A stretch of 64,000 nt of DNA from an uncultured Lachnospiraceae bacterium (GCA_948473115.1 CAOKWI010000001.1:62001-126000), one strand, 5' to 3'; shown: positions 44,551 through 53,283, counted from the stretch's first letter. A program made the numbers and translations. The notes: generated from the sequence alone by a model not told the origin.

Positions 44551-46026
44551 ATGACGATTGAAGAATTGGCAAAGATGAAAGCCAACTCCATACCGAACTC
44601 AAACCTGGTAAAATATTATGAAGCGGGGATTCCGCAATGGCATATGGAATCAATCCTGACAATGCTCAAGCCTAAAAAAATATCTGTGCTGCAGGAATTC
44701 ATTCTTAAATTCATTTCGGCCGGCATTGATGATATCTCTGCAATCTGTAAGCTTTTGGGGGTTCATTTATCATCCGTGAACAAGGCGGTTGCCATACTGC
44801 AAAAGAATGGGCTTATTTCCGTAGATATCTTTTTTTCTAAATTGAAGCTTACAGGAAAAGGAGAAGAGGTATTAAAAGAAGCCGTGACAATCGTTCCGGA
44901 GGATCTTGAGTATGCCCTTTATGTAGATGGTTTGCTGGGAAATATTTATCTTGACAAGAGAAAACTATATACGCGGAAGGAACTCCAAGGTTTTGATATC
45001 AGACCCGTCAATGCAGACGTGGACGAGCCCACATTGGAAGACCTGGTGTTTGAGGATGTCAGACGGGCTGTTAACGTATTCAAAAAGAATCATGCCTATG
45101 AAAGGGATAAGCTTGAGGGTGACCTGATGGAAGTATCGAGGGTTGCAAAGGCATATGTGGAGTATAAGAAGGTTTATGTGCTGGTTTTTATGAATCAAAA
45201 ATCCGGGGAGCTGGAATTTCAGGTTTATGACGGAGCGGTGAGAAATGATGAATATGGTATCGCTTTACAGAAACAGTATAACGAGAAGACCAGGGTGCTT
45301 GAATTTGACAAAAGAGGAGAAGTGGATGAACAGGATGAAAGCTCACTGATACATATGCTGCCCAAAGAAATCATAGACAGTGCAAAGGCTTTTTCCTATA
45401 AAGATTCGTTGATTGAGAAAGAGATTTCAAGTCTGTCAACACGGCTTAAGGAACTGGAAGGCGACAGCCAGGATGAAGATGACGAGTGGAAGGAATCAGC
45501 TACCGAAAGAATTCATTCCCTGGAAAGAAAAATAGCAGAAATGGAGAATGAACGGAAGGGAGCCGACAAGGTCCTGTCTACGTATGACCATCGGCCACTG
45601 CTGATTGACGCGCTGGAGAATGCCCAAAATTCTGTAATCATTGTTTCTCCCTGGATCAAAGCGGGTGGACTGAACAATCAAATACTCGGCCGCATTGAGA
45701 AAGCGCTGCAAAGGAAAACGCAGATTATTATCGGATATGGAATAGGCGAAAAGGAGGATAGTGACAAATGGATTCTAAATAAATTGGCAGAGGTTCAGAA
45801 AAAGAAGTATGGACAGTACCTGAAAGTTGTGCGCTTAAACAATACTCATGAGAAAGTCCTTATGAAAGACAATGAGTTTATGGTTATCACAAGCTTTAAC
45901 TGGCTCTCCTTCAAGGGAGATCCTGAGAAGGGATTTCGGCAGGAAACAGGATACTATACGGAATCGAAGGATACAATTGCGCAGATGAAGCAGAGCCTTT
46001 CACAAAGGCTTGGAATAGAACTGTAA
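44551..46026 (+). CDS. mkoB: Winged-helix plus PLD-nuclease protein, Mokosh type I MkoB-like
   Basis: 491 residues. The N-terminal part contains a winged-helix-like segment (DISAICKLLGVHLSSVNKAVAILQKNGLI). Residues ~290-330 form a coiled coil (EISSLSTRLKELEG, RIHSLERKIAEMENE). The C-terminal domain is PLD-like: AQNSVIIVSPWIKAGG and one HxKxxxxD motif (HEKVLMKD near residue 433) followed by FMVITSFNW. One motif per chain implies a dimeric active site. AAGGAGG precedes ATG 44551, 4 bases after the helicase gene. It is the likely nuclease effector. Confidence 0.83.
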   Translation: MTIEELAKMKANSIPNSNLVKYYEAGIPQWHMESILTMLKPKKISVLQEFILKFISAGIDDISAICKLLGVHLSSVNKAVAILQKNGLISVDIFFSKLKLTGKGEEVLKEAVTIVPEDLEYALYVDGLLGNIYLDKRKLYTRKELQGFDIRPVNADVDEPTLEDLVFEDVRRAVNVFKKNHAYERDKLEGDLMEVSRVAKAYVEYKKVYVLVFMNQKSGELEFQVYDGAVRNDEYGIALQKQYNEKTRVLEFDKRGEVDEQDESSLIHMLPKEIIDSAKAFSYKDSLIEKEISSLSTRLKELEGDSQDEDDEWKESATERIHSLERKIAEMENERKGADKVLSTYDHRPLLIDALENAQNSVIIVSPWIKAGGLNNQILGRIEKALQRKTQIIIGYGIGEKEDSDKWILNKLAEVQKKKYGQYLKVVRLNNTHEKVLMKDNEFMVITSFNWLSFKGDPEKGFRQETGYYTESKDTIAQMKQSLSQRLGIEL

Positions 46027-46039
46027 AGGGGTGTTGGGG

Positions 46040-47443
46040 ATGGTATATCTGTTACTGGAAAATGATAAAATTCCTTTGGGCAATTTTACATTCCTTTTTG
46101 ATGTGACTCAAAATGTGGATCTGTTTTATAAATTTTATAATGCAGAGAAAAATATAAAGGTTGATTATATTGATTTTGCCCATAAAATGAGATTGGCTTT
46201 TGAGGCATTTGCACTGGAGGAGGAAGCAAAAAAGAGGAAGCTTGAAGATGAATATAAGGAGTTGCCGCTGGAAGGGATCAAGGAGAATATTTTGACGGAA
46301 TTAAAGGAGCCGGCTTCCCTGTTAAATTATAAGACCATAGTGATCGGACTATGTGATGGCAGGGAGATGGAATTCAGCGATGTGCTTTTAAGATATTCTT
46401 TTGTAAAAAAAATATCTTCCGAAGAAGATGTCAGGAGAAAGCTGAAGGCATATATCAGGTTTTTATATGCTTTTGGAAGCGAAAACTCCCATGAGAATGT
46501 GTCCGTTGAAGAAAATTATCTGGCAAATAAAGAAAACTGTCTCAGGGTAATCGGTTCATTCCATGATTTCCTGTGTGCCTATTATCGTGTTGATAAGAAG
46601 TATGACTGTACATTAACTCCCATAAGGGATTATATCCCGGTACCTAAGGCTGTGGTTGAAAAGATGGGATTGTCGTTGGATTCCGGCAGATATTTGTTTG
46701 TTAAGGAATGTCGGGGAAAAATTGCCTATTATATTTTTTCAAGTGACAGGGAGGACATCGGCATAGGCCAGAGGAGGGATATGGACACATTGAGCAAACT
46801 CTGGGATGACAATTTACAGGATCCGGCTAATGTGATCAGGAAAACCGATAGTATTAGCAGCAGTAATGGGGACTATAAGTTCCAAATATATTCTCTGCCG
46901 GGAAAACCACTGCGACTGTCTTTGGATTTTTTACAAAAGCTGTCCATAGAAGAAAAGCTGGATATCATAGCAGGGCTGTGCAAGGGACTTGAATCTGTCC
47001 ACAGGTACGAAACACCGCTATATCACAGGAATGTTAACCCGGATGCGTTTTACATATTTAATATTCGGGGAAAGTATAAGCCGCTGTTGGCAAAATTTGA
47101 TTGCATCAAGGATACTGGAAATGCAGATTTCACTGTGCAGCAGAATGTGGAAAGGAAAATGCGGAATCCGAAAACAAATCATTTTTTTGCACCGGAAGTA
47201 TTAACAAATCATATGGGACAAGGAGTTGACTGGAAAAAGGCAGATATATTTGCGCTGGGAAAGACTTGTCTCTATATTTTGTCCGGGGGAGAGTTTGGCG
47301 ATGAAGATATGATAAGGGTCATAGATGGCTGTGGTATAAGTGATAATATAAAAATTGTGCTTATGGAAATGCTGTCTTCCAATCCGGCTGACAGACCTGA
47401 ACTGGTAGATCTGATGGACGCATTGGCTGGTCAGGGTACGTGA
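46040..47443 (+). CDS. Pseudokinase, third gene of the Mokosh-like operon
   Basis: 467 residues. The C-terminal ~200 residues follow a kinase C-lobe (LSIEEKLDIIAGLCKGLESVHRYE) but the HRD is HRN (HRNVNPDAF near residue 328) and the DFG aspartate context is KFD, so it should not phosphorylate. FAPEVLTNHMGQGVDWKKADIFALGKTCLYILSGG matches the APE-to-helix F region. The N-terminal half is unrecognised. ATG 46040 follows AAAGGGG; the frame is open from 46031. It lies 13 bases after the PLD gene, so it is part of the same operon. Probably a regulator or sensor for the kinase-helicase; this is inference. Confidence 0.75.
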   Translation: MVYLLLENDKIPLGNFTFLFDVTQNVDLFYKFYNAEKNIKVDYIDFAHKMRLAFEAFALEEEAKKRKLEDEYKELPLEGIKENILTELKEPASLLNYKTIVIGLCDGREMEFSDVLLRYSFVKKISSEEDVRRKLKAYIRFLYAFGSENSHENVSVEENYLANKENCLRVIGSFHDFLCAYYRVDKKYDCTLTPIRDYIPVPKAVVEKMGLSLDSGRYLFVKECRGKIAYYIFSSDREDIGIGQRRDMDTLSKLWDDNLQDPANVIRKTDSISSSNGDYKFQIYSLPGKPLRLSLDFLQKLSIEEKLDIIAGLCKGLESVHRYETPLYHRNVNPDAFYIFNIRGKYKPLLAKFDCIKDTGNADFTVQQNVERKMRNPKTNHFFAPEVLTNHMGQGVDWKKADIFALGKTCLYILSGGEFGDEDMIRVIDGCGISDNIKIVLMEMLSSNPADRPELVDLMDALAGQGT

Positions 47444-47494
47444 AGCGAGCCATTCTCATGCCAGTGTCAGGTTGTATGCAAGATCTATTTTAAA

Positions 47495-47580
47495 GCAGGG
47501 AATACCTGATGATTCAGCGTTGTTTCCCTGTTTTTGGTTGACTGGCCGAATGGCATTTCTGTTCGATGGGAAGGAACGGT
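47495..47580. repeat. Hairpin repeat HR, copy 3
   Basis: GCAGGGAATACCTGATGA ... TTTCCCTG followed by TTTTT, and the tail CGAATGGCATTTCTGTTCG with GATGGGAAGGAACGGTG. It separates the Mokosh-like operon from the GTPase operon. The region 47444-47849 has no gene; it holds this repeat, the manA remnant and a promoter-like block. Confidence 0.82.
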
Positions 47581-47606
47581 GTTGTTGGAGAAAGCAGGGC
47601 GCGGTG

Positions 47607-47646
47607 CCGCTGTAGCTGCATGGGAAGGGTAAGCTGTTGGTGGTGG
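47607..47646 (+). pseudogene. Decayed duplicate of the manA 3' end
   Basis: 40 bases matching the end of manA (36731-36770) with 6 differences by eye. In the matching frame it reads PL-stop-LHGKGKLLVV against PLRLHGKGKLLVV. The following bases (GCGGTTAATTATCGCGCAAGG) also echo the sequence after manA (GCGTTAACCTCGCAAGG). No upstream part of manA is left. Confidence 0.75.
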
Positions 47647-47849
47647 TGCGGTTAATTATCGCGCAAGGATCATGGGAAGATATTGACAAATGCAGATAAA
47701 AATATAACAACCCTGGAAAACAAGGCCCAGAACCTTGACGGCAGAAAACTGCCCTGATATAATAGCATTGTATTGCATGGAAAGAAGGCGAAATAACTAT
47801 AAATAATGATAGCGTTCATCAAACCAATCTGCTCCGGGATGATATTCAG

Positions 47850-48689
47850 ATGATACGAAGACTTGCCATGAAAGACTTTATTCAATTGCCAGATGATATC
47901 TATTCTGATATTGTACCTGCACCCGGTGAAATCGGAACTCCATTTGAAGATGCTGCATACGCTCCAGGACCGCAGGAAAGAATGGATTCTTGCGCAATAA
48001 GAGCCCAGCAGCACGTCCTTTCCATGTTTGGCATTGATGTTTCTGAAACTGATCTTGTGAACGACGCCGTTAATCATGGTGAATATTCAGTAAATGATAT
48101 ATATGGCACTTCTATTTCAGATGTAGGAAACCTTTTGGAACGGAATGGTGTTGATGTTCATCGATATGAGGGGGCGACTTTGGCTCACCTGATTTCGGAA
48201 CTTGGACAGGGGCACAAAATTATTGTTGGTATTGATGCTAATGAAATAGTTGCGTCTGGCATGAAAGAAACAATCATTGAACATGTAAAGGACGCAATTC
48301 GAGAAGTTCCTAATCATGCAGTTGTTGTTTCCAATGTCGATCCTGATACACTTGATGTTGATATTGTCGATCCTGCAGATGGAAAGCTGCATAGAATTCC
48401 TGCAAGTACTTTTGTGGACGCATGGCATGATAGTAACTGCTTTATGGTATCTACGAATCATGCGCCAAAAGGATTTAGTGCAGAGACAACAGATTTCGCT
48501 GATAGCACAGCGCCTGACAGCCCAATACAGAGAATCGATCTTGACGGAGATGGATTGACGGATATTATCGGCTTTGACTATAACGGTGATGGGAAAATAG
48601 ATGAATATTTCATTGATTTTAATCATGACGGAATTCCTGATGCCGGTAAAGGAGGATTTATATCCTTATCAGAACTCGAAGGTGAATAG
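47850..48689 (+). CDS. C39-like cysteine peptidase domain protein with EF-hand-like calcium loops
   Basis: 279 residues. A papain-like/C39-type domain is indicated by Cys 48 (DSCAIRAQQHVL), His 156 (PNHAVVVSNVD) and Asp 174 (VDIVDPADG), spaced as in double-glycine peptidase-like proteins. The C-terminal 50 residues have three DxDxDG-type loops (DLDGDGLTD, DYNGDGKID, DFNHDGIPD) like EF-hand or dockerin calcium sites. No signal peptide is seen. The N-terminus is uncertain: no good ribosome binding site lies before ATG 47850 or 47868, and the frame is open further upstream. It precedes the GTPase genes and probably belongs with them. Confidence 0.7.
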   Translation: MIRRLAMKDFIQLPDDIYSDIVPAPGEIGTPFEDAAYAPGPQERMDSCAIRAQQHVLSMFGIDVSETDLVNDAVNHGEYSVNDIYGTSISDVGNLLERNGVDVHRYEGATLAHLISELGQGHKIIVGIDANEIVASGMKETIIEHVKDAIREVPNHAVVVSNVDPDTLDVDIVDPADGKLHRIPASTFVDAWHDSNCFMVSTNHAPKGFSAETTDFADSTAPDSPIQRIDLDGDGLTDIIGFDYNGDGKIDEYFIDFNHDGIPDAGKGGFISLSELEGE

Positions 48690-48786
48690 CTTGTGGAAGA
48701 AAAAGATTGACCATGGGAAACAGTAGTCAGGTTACTCGGAAATTTTAACTGTTAAGCAGTATAAATTCTACGAAGGAGGAAACTAT

Positions 48787-50184
48787 ATGCCGGGATCTGG
48801 TGGAGTATTCGGAACATCATACTTGGCGACAGCTATTATCAATGCTGCAACAAGTACTGTTAATAGTGCGTTGGCAAGGAAACAACAAAATGAGCTTGCT
48901 GCTAAAAATCAGAAATTTACGGAAAGAATGGAGCAAAACCGCCAGGATTTTCAGTTAAGGCTCAGCGAGGAAAATGCTCAGCTTCAGAGGGAAATGAGCA
49001 AGGCCAATCATGCCATGCGTTTGCTTGAGCAGAAGAATAACTTTGAATTAATGTGCCAATCATCAGAATGGAATCATTTTGAGGCTGAGTGGCCATTGTG
49101 GGTGCGGCCAATGGTTCTCAGAAGTGAACAGATTCTTGATGATGGCACGGTGGCTTTAAGAGTACTATTCTCCAAGAGTAATAATCAAGTCTTTACAAAT
49201 TATGTCTTTCCGGAAATAGAGCAGGGACTCGTTGAATTTGTAGATAGATATCACAATATTTTTGGATCCCAGAACATTGTTTTTTATCATAATGCTTTTA
49301 AGGAGAACTATTATGGAGGTGCTTTCAATGCTAATGTTCACTATGCATTGAAGGAACTCCCTGTTTTGATTATTGACAACAATGTGTTAAATAATGAGAT
49401 ATGCGTATCTGCCACTATTTGGGGATTTGGAAATGCGCAGGAACAGCATTCCACTCTGTTCAAGCTCCCCTACAGGTTGGAATTGATTGACGGTAAGGTT
49501 GATAAAAAATATCTTAAGGATCTCACGAACCAGATTCTTGCCTATTTGAAGTTTGTAATTGGTTATGCGTATGATGCCTATAACTTAATCCTGTATAATC
49601 AGGAGCCGCTTCTTCCCAAAGTAGCTGCCTTTGAGTTGGCACAGGGTATTGGAAGCGCATCGCTAAGATATAATGGAATTAAAAATGTTATCGGTGCTCA
49701 ATATGGAGAGATCTATTCAGCTGTATTAGCAGCTCCTGCAAATGGCAATCTAAGTTTTGCGGAAAAACCTGAAAGCTATAAGAAAACTGTTTTGCATGAG
49801 CTGAGGCTTGGTTATGCTCTTTCTACAAAGGATTATAGCAGCATAAACGACTACAAAAAATATTTAGACGAATCTTTGCGCGCTTGGGCTGAACTGAGAA
49901 GTACATCTTCAGCGGAATCTTTCTTGGGGGCTCTTCTTTCCGGAACGCTGTCTCTTACACAATACTGCTCGGAAGATGATGAACACTATTTCATCAGATT
50001 GGATGATGCTTACCAGTTGAGGGCAATTAAGTGTAATTTTGGAGAACTTTGTCACAGGATCCGGATCAAACTGAATGATATGAAGCACAATTCAGTGGCA
50101 TTCTCCAAGGTTTTCCTGCCACAGCGTCCACACATGCGAGAAGAAGATTCTGATAATAGTCAAGTTCAGTTTATAGATCTATGA
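48787..50184 (+). CDS. Hypothetical coiled-coil protein of the GTPase operon
   Basis: 465 residues, unrecognised. AAGGAGG precedes the ATG. Residues 1-30 are glycine- and alanine-rich and mildly hydrophobic (SYLATAIINAATSTVNSALA). A long charged coiled coil follows (~31-85, KFTERMEQNRQDFQLRLSEE). The remaining ~370 residues form a globular alpha-beta domain (FEAEWPLWVRPMVL, TNYVFPEIEQGLVEFVD, NNEICVSATIWGFG). The C-terminus SQVQFIDL matches the C-terminus of the first GTPase (STVDFIDL). It may be a membrane-near or oligomerising partner or target of the GTPases. Confidence 0.75.
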   Translation: MPGSGGVFGTSYLATAIINAATSTVNSALARKQQNELAAKNQKFTERMEQNRQDFQLRLSEENAQLQREMSKANHAMRLLEQKNNFELMCQSSEWNHFEAEWPLWVRPMVLRSEQILDDGTVALRVLFSKSNNQVFTNYVFPEIEQGLVEFVDRYHNIFGSQNIVFYHNAFKENYYGGAFNANVHYALKELPVLIIDNNVLNNEICVSATIWGFGNAQEQHSTLFKLPYRLELIDGKVDKKYLKDLTNQILAYLKFVIGYAYDAYNLILYNQEPLLPKVAAFELAQGIGSASLRYNGIKNVIGAQYGEIYSAVLAAPANGNLSFAEKPESYKKTVLHELRLGYALSTKDYSSINDYKKYLDESLRAWAELRSTSSAESFLGALLSGTLSLTQYCSEDDEHYFIRLDDAYQLRAIKCNFGELCHRIRIKLNDMKHNSVAFSKVFLPQRPHMREEDSDNSQVQFIDL

Positions 50185-50194
50185 GGTGATGCCA

Positions 50195-51139
50195 ATGAAA
50201 ATATTGATGATAGGGAATAAAGAATCTGGTAAAACTACATATATGGCGAGTGCCTTTGGCGTGTTGAATGATGGTATCTCCGGATTCTATATACACACAG
50301 ATACTACGACGAGAGAGTGGTTCCAACGTCTATACAAGCAGATTGGAAGAGGTTATTATCCTGACTATACAGATAAAAGAGGAAGTTACCATTTTCAGCT
50401 TTTCCATAATCAACGCAGCGTATTGGATTTTGACTGGATTGATTATAATGGCGGAGTTATCACAGATACAAGTATTGAAAAGTTAAAAAATGATATTGAT
50501 ACTGCAGATGGAATGATGATATTTCTTGATGCAGAAGCACTGCTGAACAATGATATCGTGACTCATCGATTTCGTAGGATTATCGCATTAATTTCGGAAA
50601 AACTTGAGTCGGGTGACAGCCCATTATTTTCGGTAATCATCGTGCTGACAAAATATGACAAACTGCCTGCTGACACTGATATTGAGAGCGTCACGAAAAG
50701 CATTAAACCGTTTATAGATGATGCGGATGAGAATGAGAAATTATACATCCGGGTGGTTCCGGTATCGTGTACGGAAAAGGGCTTTTACAATGTGGATTTA
50801 CCTTTACTGGATATTTTAGATAGCGGCCTGAGACTTTCAATTCTCACGGCGGCGTTTGAGGCAAAGTACTATACAGAGCAGTTTGCAGACCGCGCTAATA
50901 AGACCGGGGTGATAGACTGGGGAGTAAGTCGGCTGATGGGTCTGAAAACGAATGGTGAATTGGCAAAGGAATATAGAAATAAAGCACTTGAAAGAATAGC
51001 TTTATTTGAAACCATCAAGATGCCAATGGAGATGTTATCCGATTATGTAGCAAACTATGTAGTAACATATCCTAAAGGTGGTGGTATAAGCAAAAAAATA
51101 ACCAGAAGGCAAAGTACAGTAGATTTCATTGATCTATAA
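50195..51139 (+). CDS. Small GTPase-like protein A
   Basis: 314 residues with a TRAFAC-like G domain. P-loop GNKESGKTTY at residues 7-16, switch II-like DFDWIDYNGG near 88 and TKYDKLP (the TKxD base-recognition motif) near 154. The C-terminal ~120 residues are helical and extend beyond the G domain, ending in STVDFIDL. ATG 50195 is preferred because AGGTGA lies 5 bases before it, although the frame is open from GTG 50186. It is a tandem paralog of the next gene. Similar to the GTPases reported in NTP-dependent conflict systems (DO-GTPase type) but I cannot assign a subfamily. Confidence 0.78.
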   Translation: MKILMIGNKESGKTTYMASAFGVLNDGISGFYIHTDTTTREWFQRLYKQIGRGYYPDYTDKRGSYHFQLFHNQRSVLDFDWIDYNGGVITDTSIEKLKNDIDTADGMMIFLDAEALLNNDIVTHRFRRIIALISEKLESGDSPLFSVIIVLTKYDKLPADTDIESVTKSIKPFIDDADENEKLYIRVVPVSCTEKGFYNVDLPLLDILDSGLRLSILTAAFEAKYYTEQFADRANKTGVIDWGVSRLMGLKTNGELAKEYRNKALERIALFETIKMPMEMLSDYVANYVVTYPKGGGISKKITRRQSTVDFIDL

Positions 51140-51153
51140 CAGGAGGATAAAAA

Positions 51154-52143
51154 ATGTTTGAAAACAAAGTTACCGTAATTGGATACACAGCATCCGGAAA
51201 AACGACATATTTAGCAGGCATGTATACCTGTATGACCTTAGGCATTAAGCATTTTTCTTTATATGCCACAAATCCTAATAATGATTTGTATCTAGAGCAG
51301 CTTTGGAGCAGGATCTGTGAGGGAGTGAAACCGGATCCGAGTGATAATGTGGAAAAATATTCATTTCACATTGCCCATAATCGCAAGCCCGTAACGGATT
51401 TTGAGTGGATGGATTACCCCGGTGGGGTATTGTCCCAACCAAATTCACAGGAATTTCAGGCACTTGTCGCAAATGTGAAAGAATCAGATTGTCTTCTGCT
51501 TATCTTAGACGGTGATAAGCTGTTTAACATTGAGGCTTCTGATGTTGAGGATTATAAGGACAACGTGCTTAGAAATATAAGTATGGATGAGGGAATTCGC
51601 AGAGAGGTGAAGCTGTTTTCTTATTTATCCGCGAATTATATCGACCTTCCGCCTGTAGGTATTGTTGTCACTAAGTGTGATCTGATACCAAAACAATATC
51701 AAACAGCAATTCAAGAAATTATCGGCACTCAGTTTGAAGATATTATTGAAGAAAAGGGTCGGGTTGTTTTACCCATGTCAGTAACACTGGGTGGAAAGAT
51801 TGAACCGGGATTTTCGCCAAGACCTTATAATATTGAGCAGCCTATTGCCTTTGCAGTGCTGGCAATCCTGTTAAAATATTTAAATGACGCAAACGCCAAG
51901 AAAGATGCCAATAACAGTTATATTGAGAATAATTCGGGAATTATTAAGGGCTTTTTTAATTCGGGAAAGGTTGACAGGGCTCGTCAGAATTCTCAGGAGC
52001 TTATGCAGGAAATCGATAAATGGTCAGATAATGCCTTTAAATTAATTGATTTATTCTCCGAAAAGAAACAGATTTATGTTGATGGAAGGTCAAGGAATTT
52101 GAAGGAGTATTACCAAGAGCTGTTTCGGGCTATTTCTAATTGA
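51154..52143 (+). CDS. Small GTPase-like protein B
   Basis: 329 residues, paralog of GTPase A: P-loop GYTASGKTTYLAG at residues 9-21, DFEWMDYPGG near 89 with proline where A has asparagine, and TKCDLIPK near 172. Shared landmarks such as the HNRxxVxDF segment show a tandem duplication. The C-terminal part is helical and lacks the FIDL end. AGGAGG precedes the ATG 14 bases after gene A. The pair could form a heterodimer. Confidence 0.8.
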   Translation: MFENKVTVIGYTASGKTTYLAGMYTCMTLGIKHFSLYATNPNNDLYLEQLWSRICEGVKPDPSDNVEKYSFHIAHNRKPVTDFEWMDYPGGVLSQPNSQEFQALVANVKESDCLLLILDGDKLFNIEASDVEDYKDNVLRNISMDEGIRREVKLFSYLSANYIDLPPVGIVVTKCDLIPKQYQTAIQEIIGTQFEDIIEEKGRVVLPMSVTLGGKIEPGFSPRPYNIEQPIAFAVLAILLKYLNDANAKKDANNSYIENNSGIIKGFFNSGKVDRARQNSQELMQEIDKWSDNAFKLIDLFSEKKQIYVDGRSRNLKEYYQELFRAISN

Positions 52144-52159
52144 AAATGAGGTGACAAGA

Positions 52160-53098
52160 ATGCTGTTAAAAGCGATGCCCGTGCTTCATGCGCGTACATA
52201 CAATATTGATTTCAGAACGGGAAAACTGTTAATTGAACCGGAATCTTTTTCTCGTTCTGATGCAGATGCTATTTATAGGATTGCAACGGAGAGTACTCGT
52301 CGCCGTGAGCTGGCACCTCCTTGTGGCAGATATGTTATATACGGGTCAGGATCTTACTCTGTTGTAGGGCGGACAGTTAGGTTTTCTGACTTATATGCCC
52401 GCTGTGGAAAAGAACCCAAATATATCAAGGTTGATAAAGATGATGGCAGGCTGGCTTATGGCTTCGTTGGGCTGATGATTAAAGCAGGAAGTCAAAATAA
52501 GCCCATAGATCTCTCTGATGAACTTATTTTAGACATATATGAGCGTTGTATCGAAAAAAGGTGGGAAGAAACTGAAAATGACGAACAGGCTTACGATACA
52601 ATGAAAATTGGTCTTATGGATTTTGAGGTACAGCCAAAGTTGGCAGGTGCTAATTACAGACCCATACCTGGGCAGCCTTCTCGCCCGATTATTCTTGAAG
52701 ACAATGATGATTTGCGTGAACAGATTGTATACGCCGCGATGTCGCAGGCATTTGAGGGTAAAACTATCTCTCTTTGTACCTCCATTTCTGTAGTTAACAA
52801 GGACATTTTTAGTATTGTAACGTGCAAGGATGCAGCATCAAAAATTCAGGAAATTACTGAGGCAGTTAATCGGGTTTCCGCTGATGACCTGAGAAAATCA
52901 GAACATGGCCCGGTTTTCCCAGCACTATGTCATTTTATGAAACTTGGCAGTAAAACTATGACAGGTAGGGGGAAAACGGAAAAGCCGTTGGGAATGGAAA
53001 AGCAGAATAGGGTAAGATCCTTGGATGATTTATTGAGAGAAACCGAAGTCCCTGATAATAATGATGGAAGCATTCAAAAAAGAAACAGGAAAAGATAA
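52160..53098 (+). CDS. Hypothetical GTPase-operon partner protein
   Basis: 312 residues, unrecognised, probably cytoplasmic. It has an N-terminal segment with paired strands (VLHARTYNIDFRTGKLLIEPE) and an aromatic Gly-rich strand (RYVIYGSGSYSVVGRTVRF). A middle part (IKVDKDDGRLAYGFVGLMIKA) is followed by a C-terminal helical region and a basic tail (SIQKRNRKR). ATG 52160 is preferred with GAGGTGA before it; GTG 52151 is in the same frame. It lies 16 bases after GTPase B and ends the operon. Possible adaptor or effector. Confidence 0.72.
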   Translation: MLLKAMPVLHARTYNIDFRTGKLLIEPESFSRSDADAIYRIATESTRRRELAPPCGRYVIYGSGSYSVVGRTVRFSDLYARCGKEPKYIKVDKDDGRLAYGFVGLMIKAGSQNKPIDLSDELILDIYERCIEKRWEETENDEQAYDTMKIGLMDFEVQPKLAGANYRPIPGQPSRPIILEDNDDLREQIVYAAMSQAFEGKTISLCTSISVVNKDIFSIVTCKDAASKIQEITEAVNRVSADDLRKSEHGPVFPALCHFMKLGSKTMTGRGKTEKPLGMEKQNRVRSLDDLLRETEVPDNNDGSIQKRNRKR

Positions 53099-53198
53099 AG
53101 GATTGATCCTCGATAAAGGGATTATTGGGGAAACCCTGATTTGGGGAAGCAAGGTGGAACTGCAGCAGGATAAGGAATTGCCTGCCTGGGCAAAATAA
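53061..53198 (+). CDS. Possible 45-aa small ORF or coding remnant
   Basis: An ATG-initiated frame of 45 codons overlaps the end of the preceding gene by 38 bases in another frame. The product is protein-like (GIIGETLIWGSKVELQQ, ending ELPAWAK), with the look of the end of a larger protein, but no ribosome binding site is evident. It may be a recombination remnant. Confidence 0.25.
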   Translation: MMEAFKKETGKDKGLILDKGIIGETLIWGSKVELQQDKELPAWAK

Positions 53199-53243
53199 AT
53201 ATCCACCTGTGCGGTTGGATAAATTTTTGTTTGATCGATGACT

Positions 53244-53283
53244 TTACATAAATTTTACACAATATTGATGATAGACTTTACTT
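53244..53283 (+). promoter_or_regulatory. Putative Pho box before the Na/Pi transporter gene
   Basis: TTTACA at 53244-53249 and again at 53255-53260, exactly 11 bases apart, with TTTACT at 53278-53283 about two periods further. This matches the direct-repeat layout of PhoP binding sites in Bacillus (TTxACA-like, 11-base period). It lies 50-90 bases before the gene. Confidence 0.55.

Noticed and set aside
47850..48689. C39-like protein as a bacteriocin-processing peptidase
   Set aside because: No ABC exporter domain, signal or bacteriocin precursor with a double-glycine leader was seen nearby.
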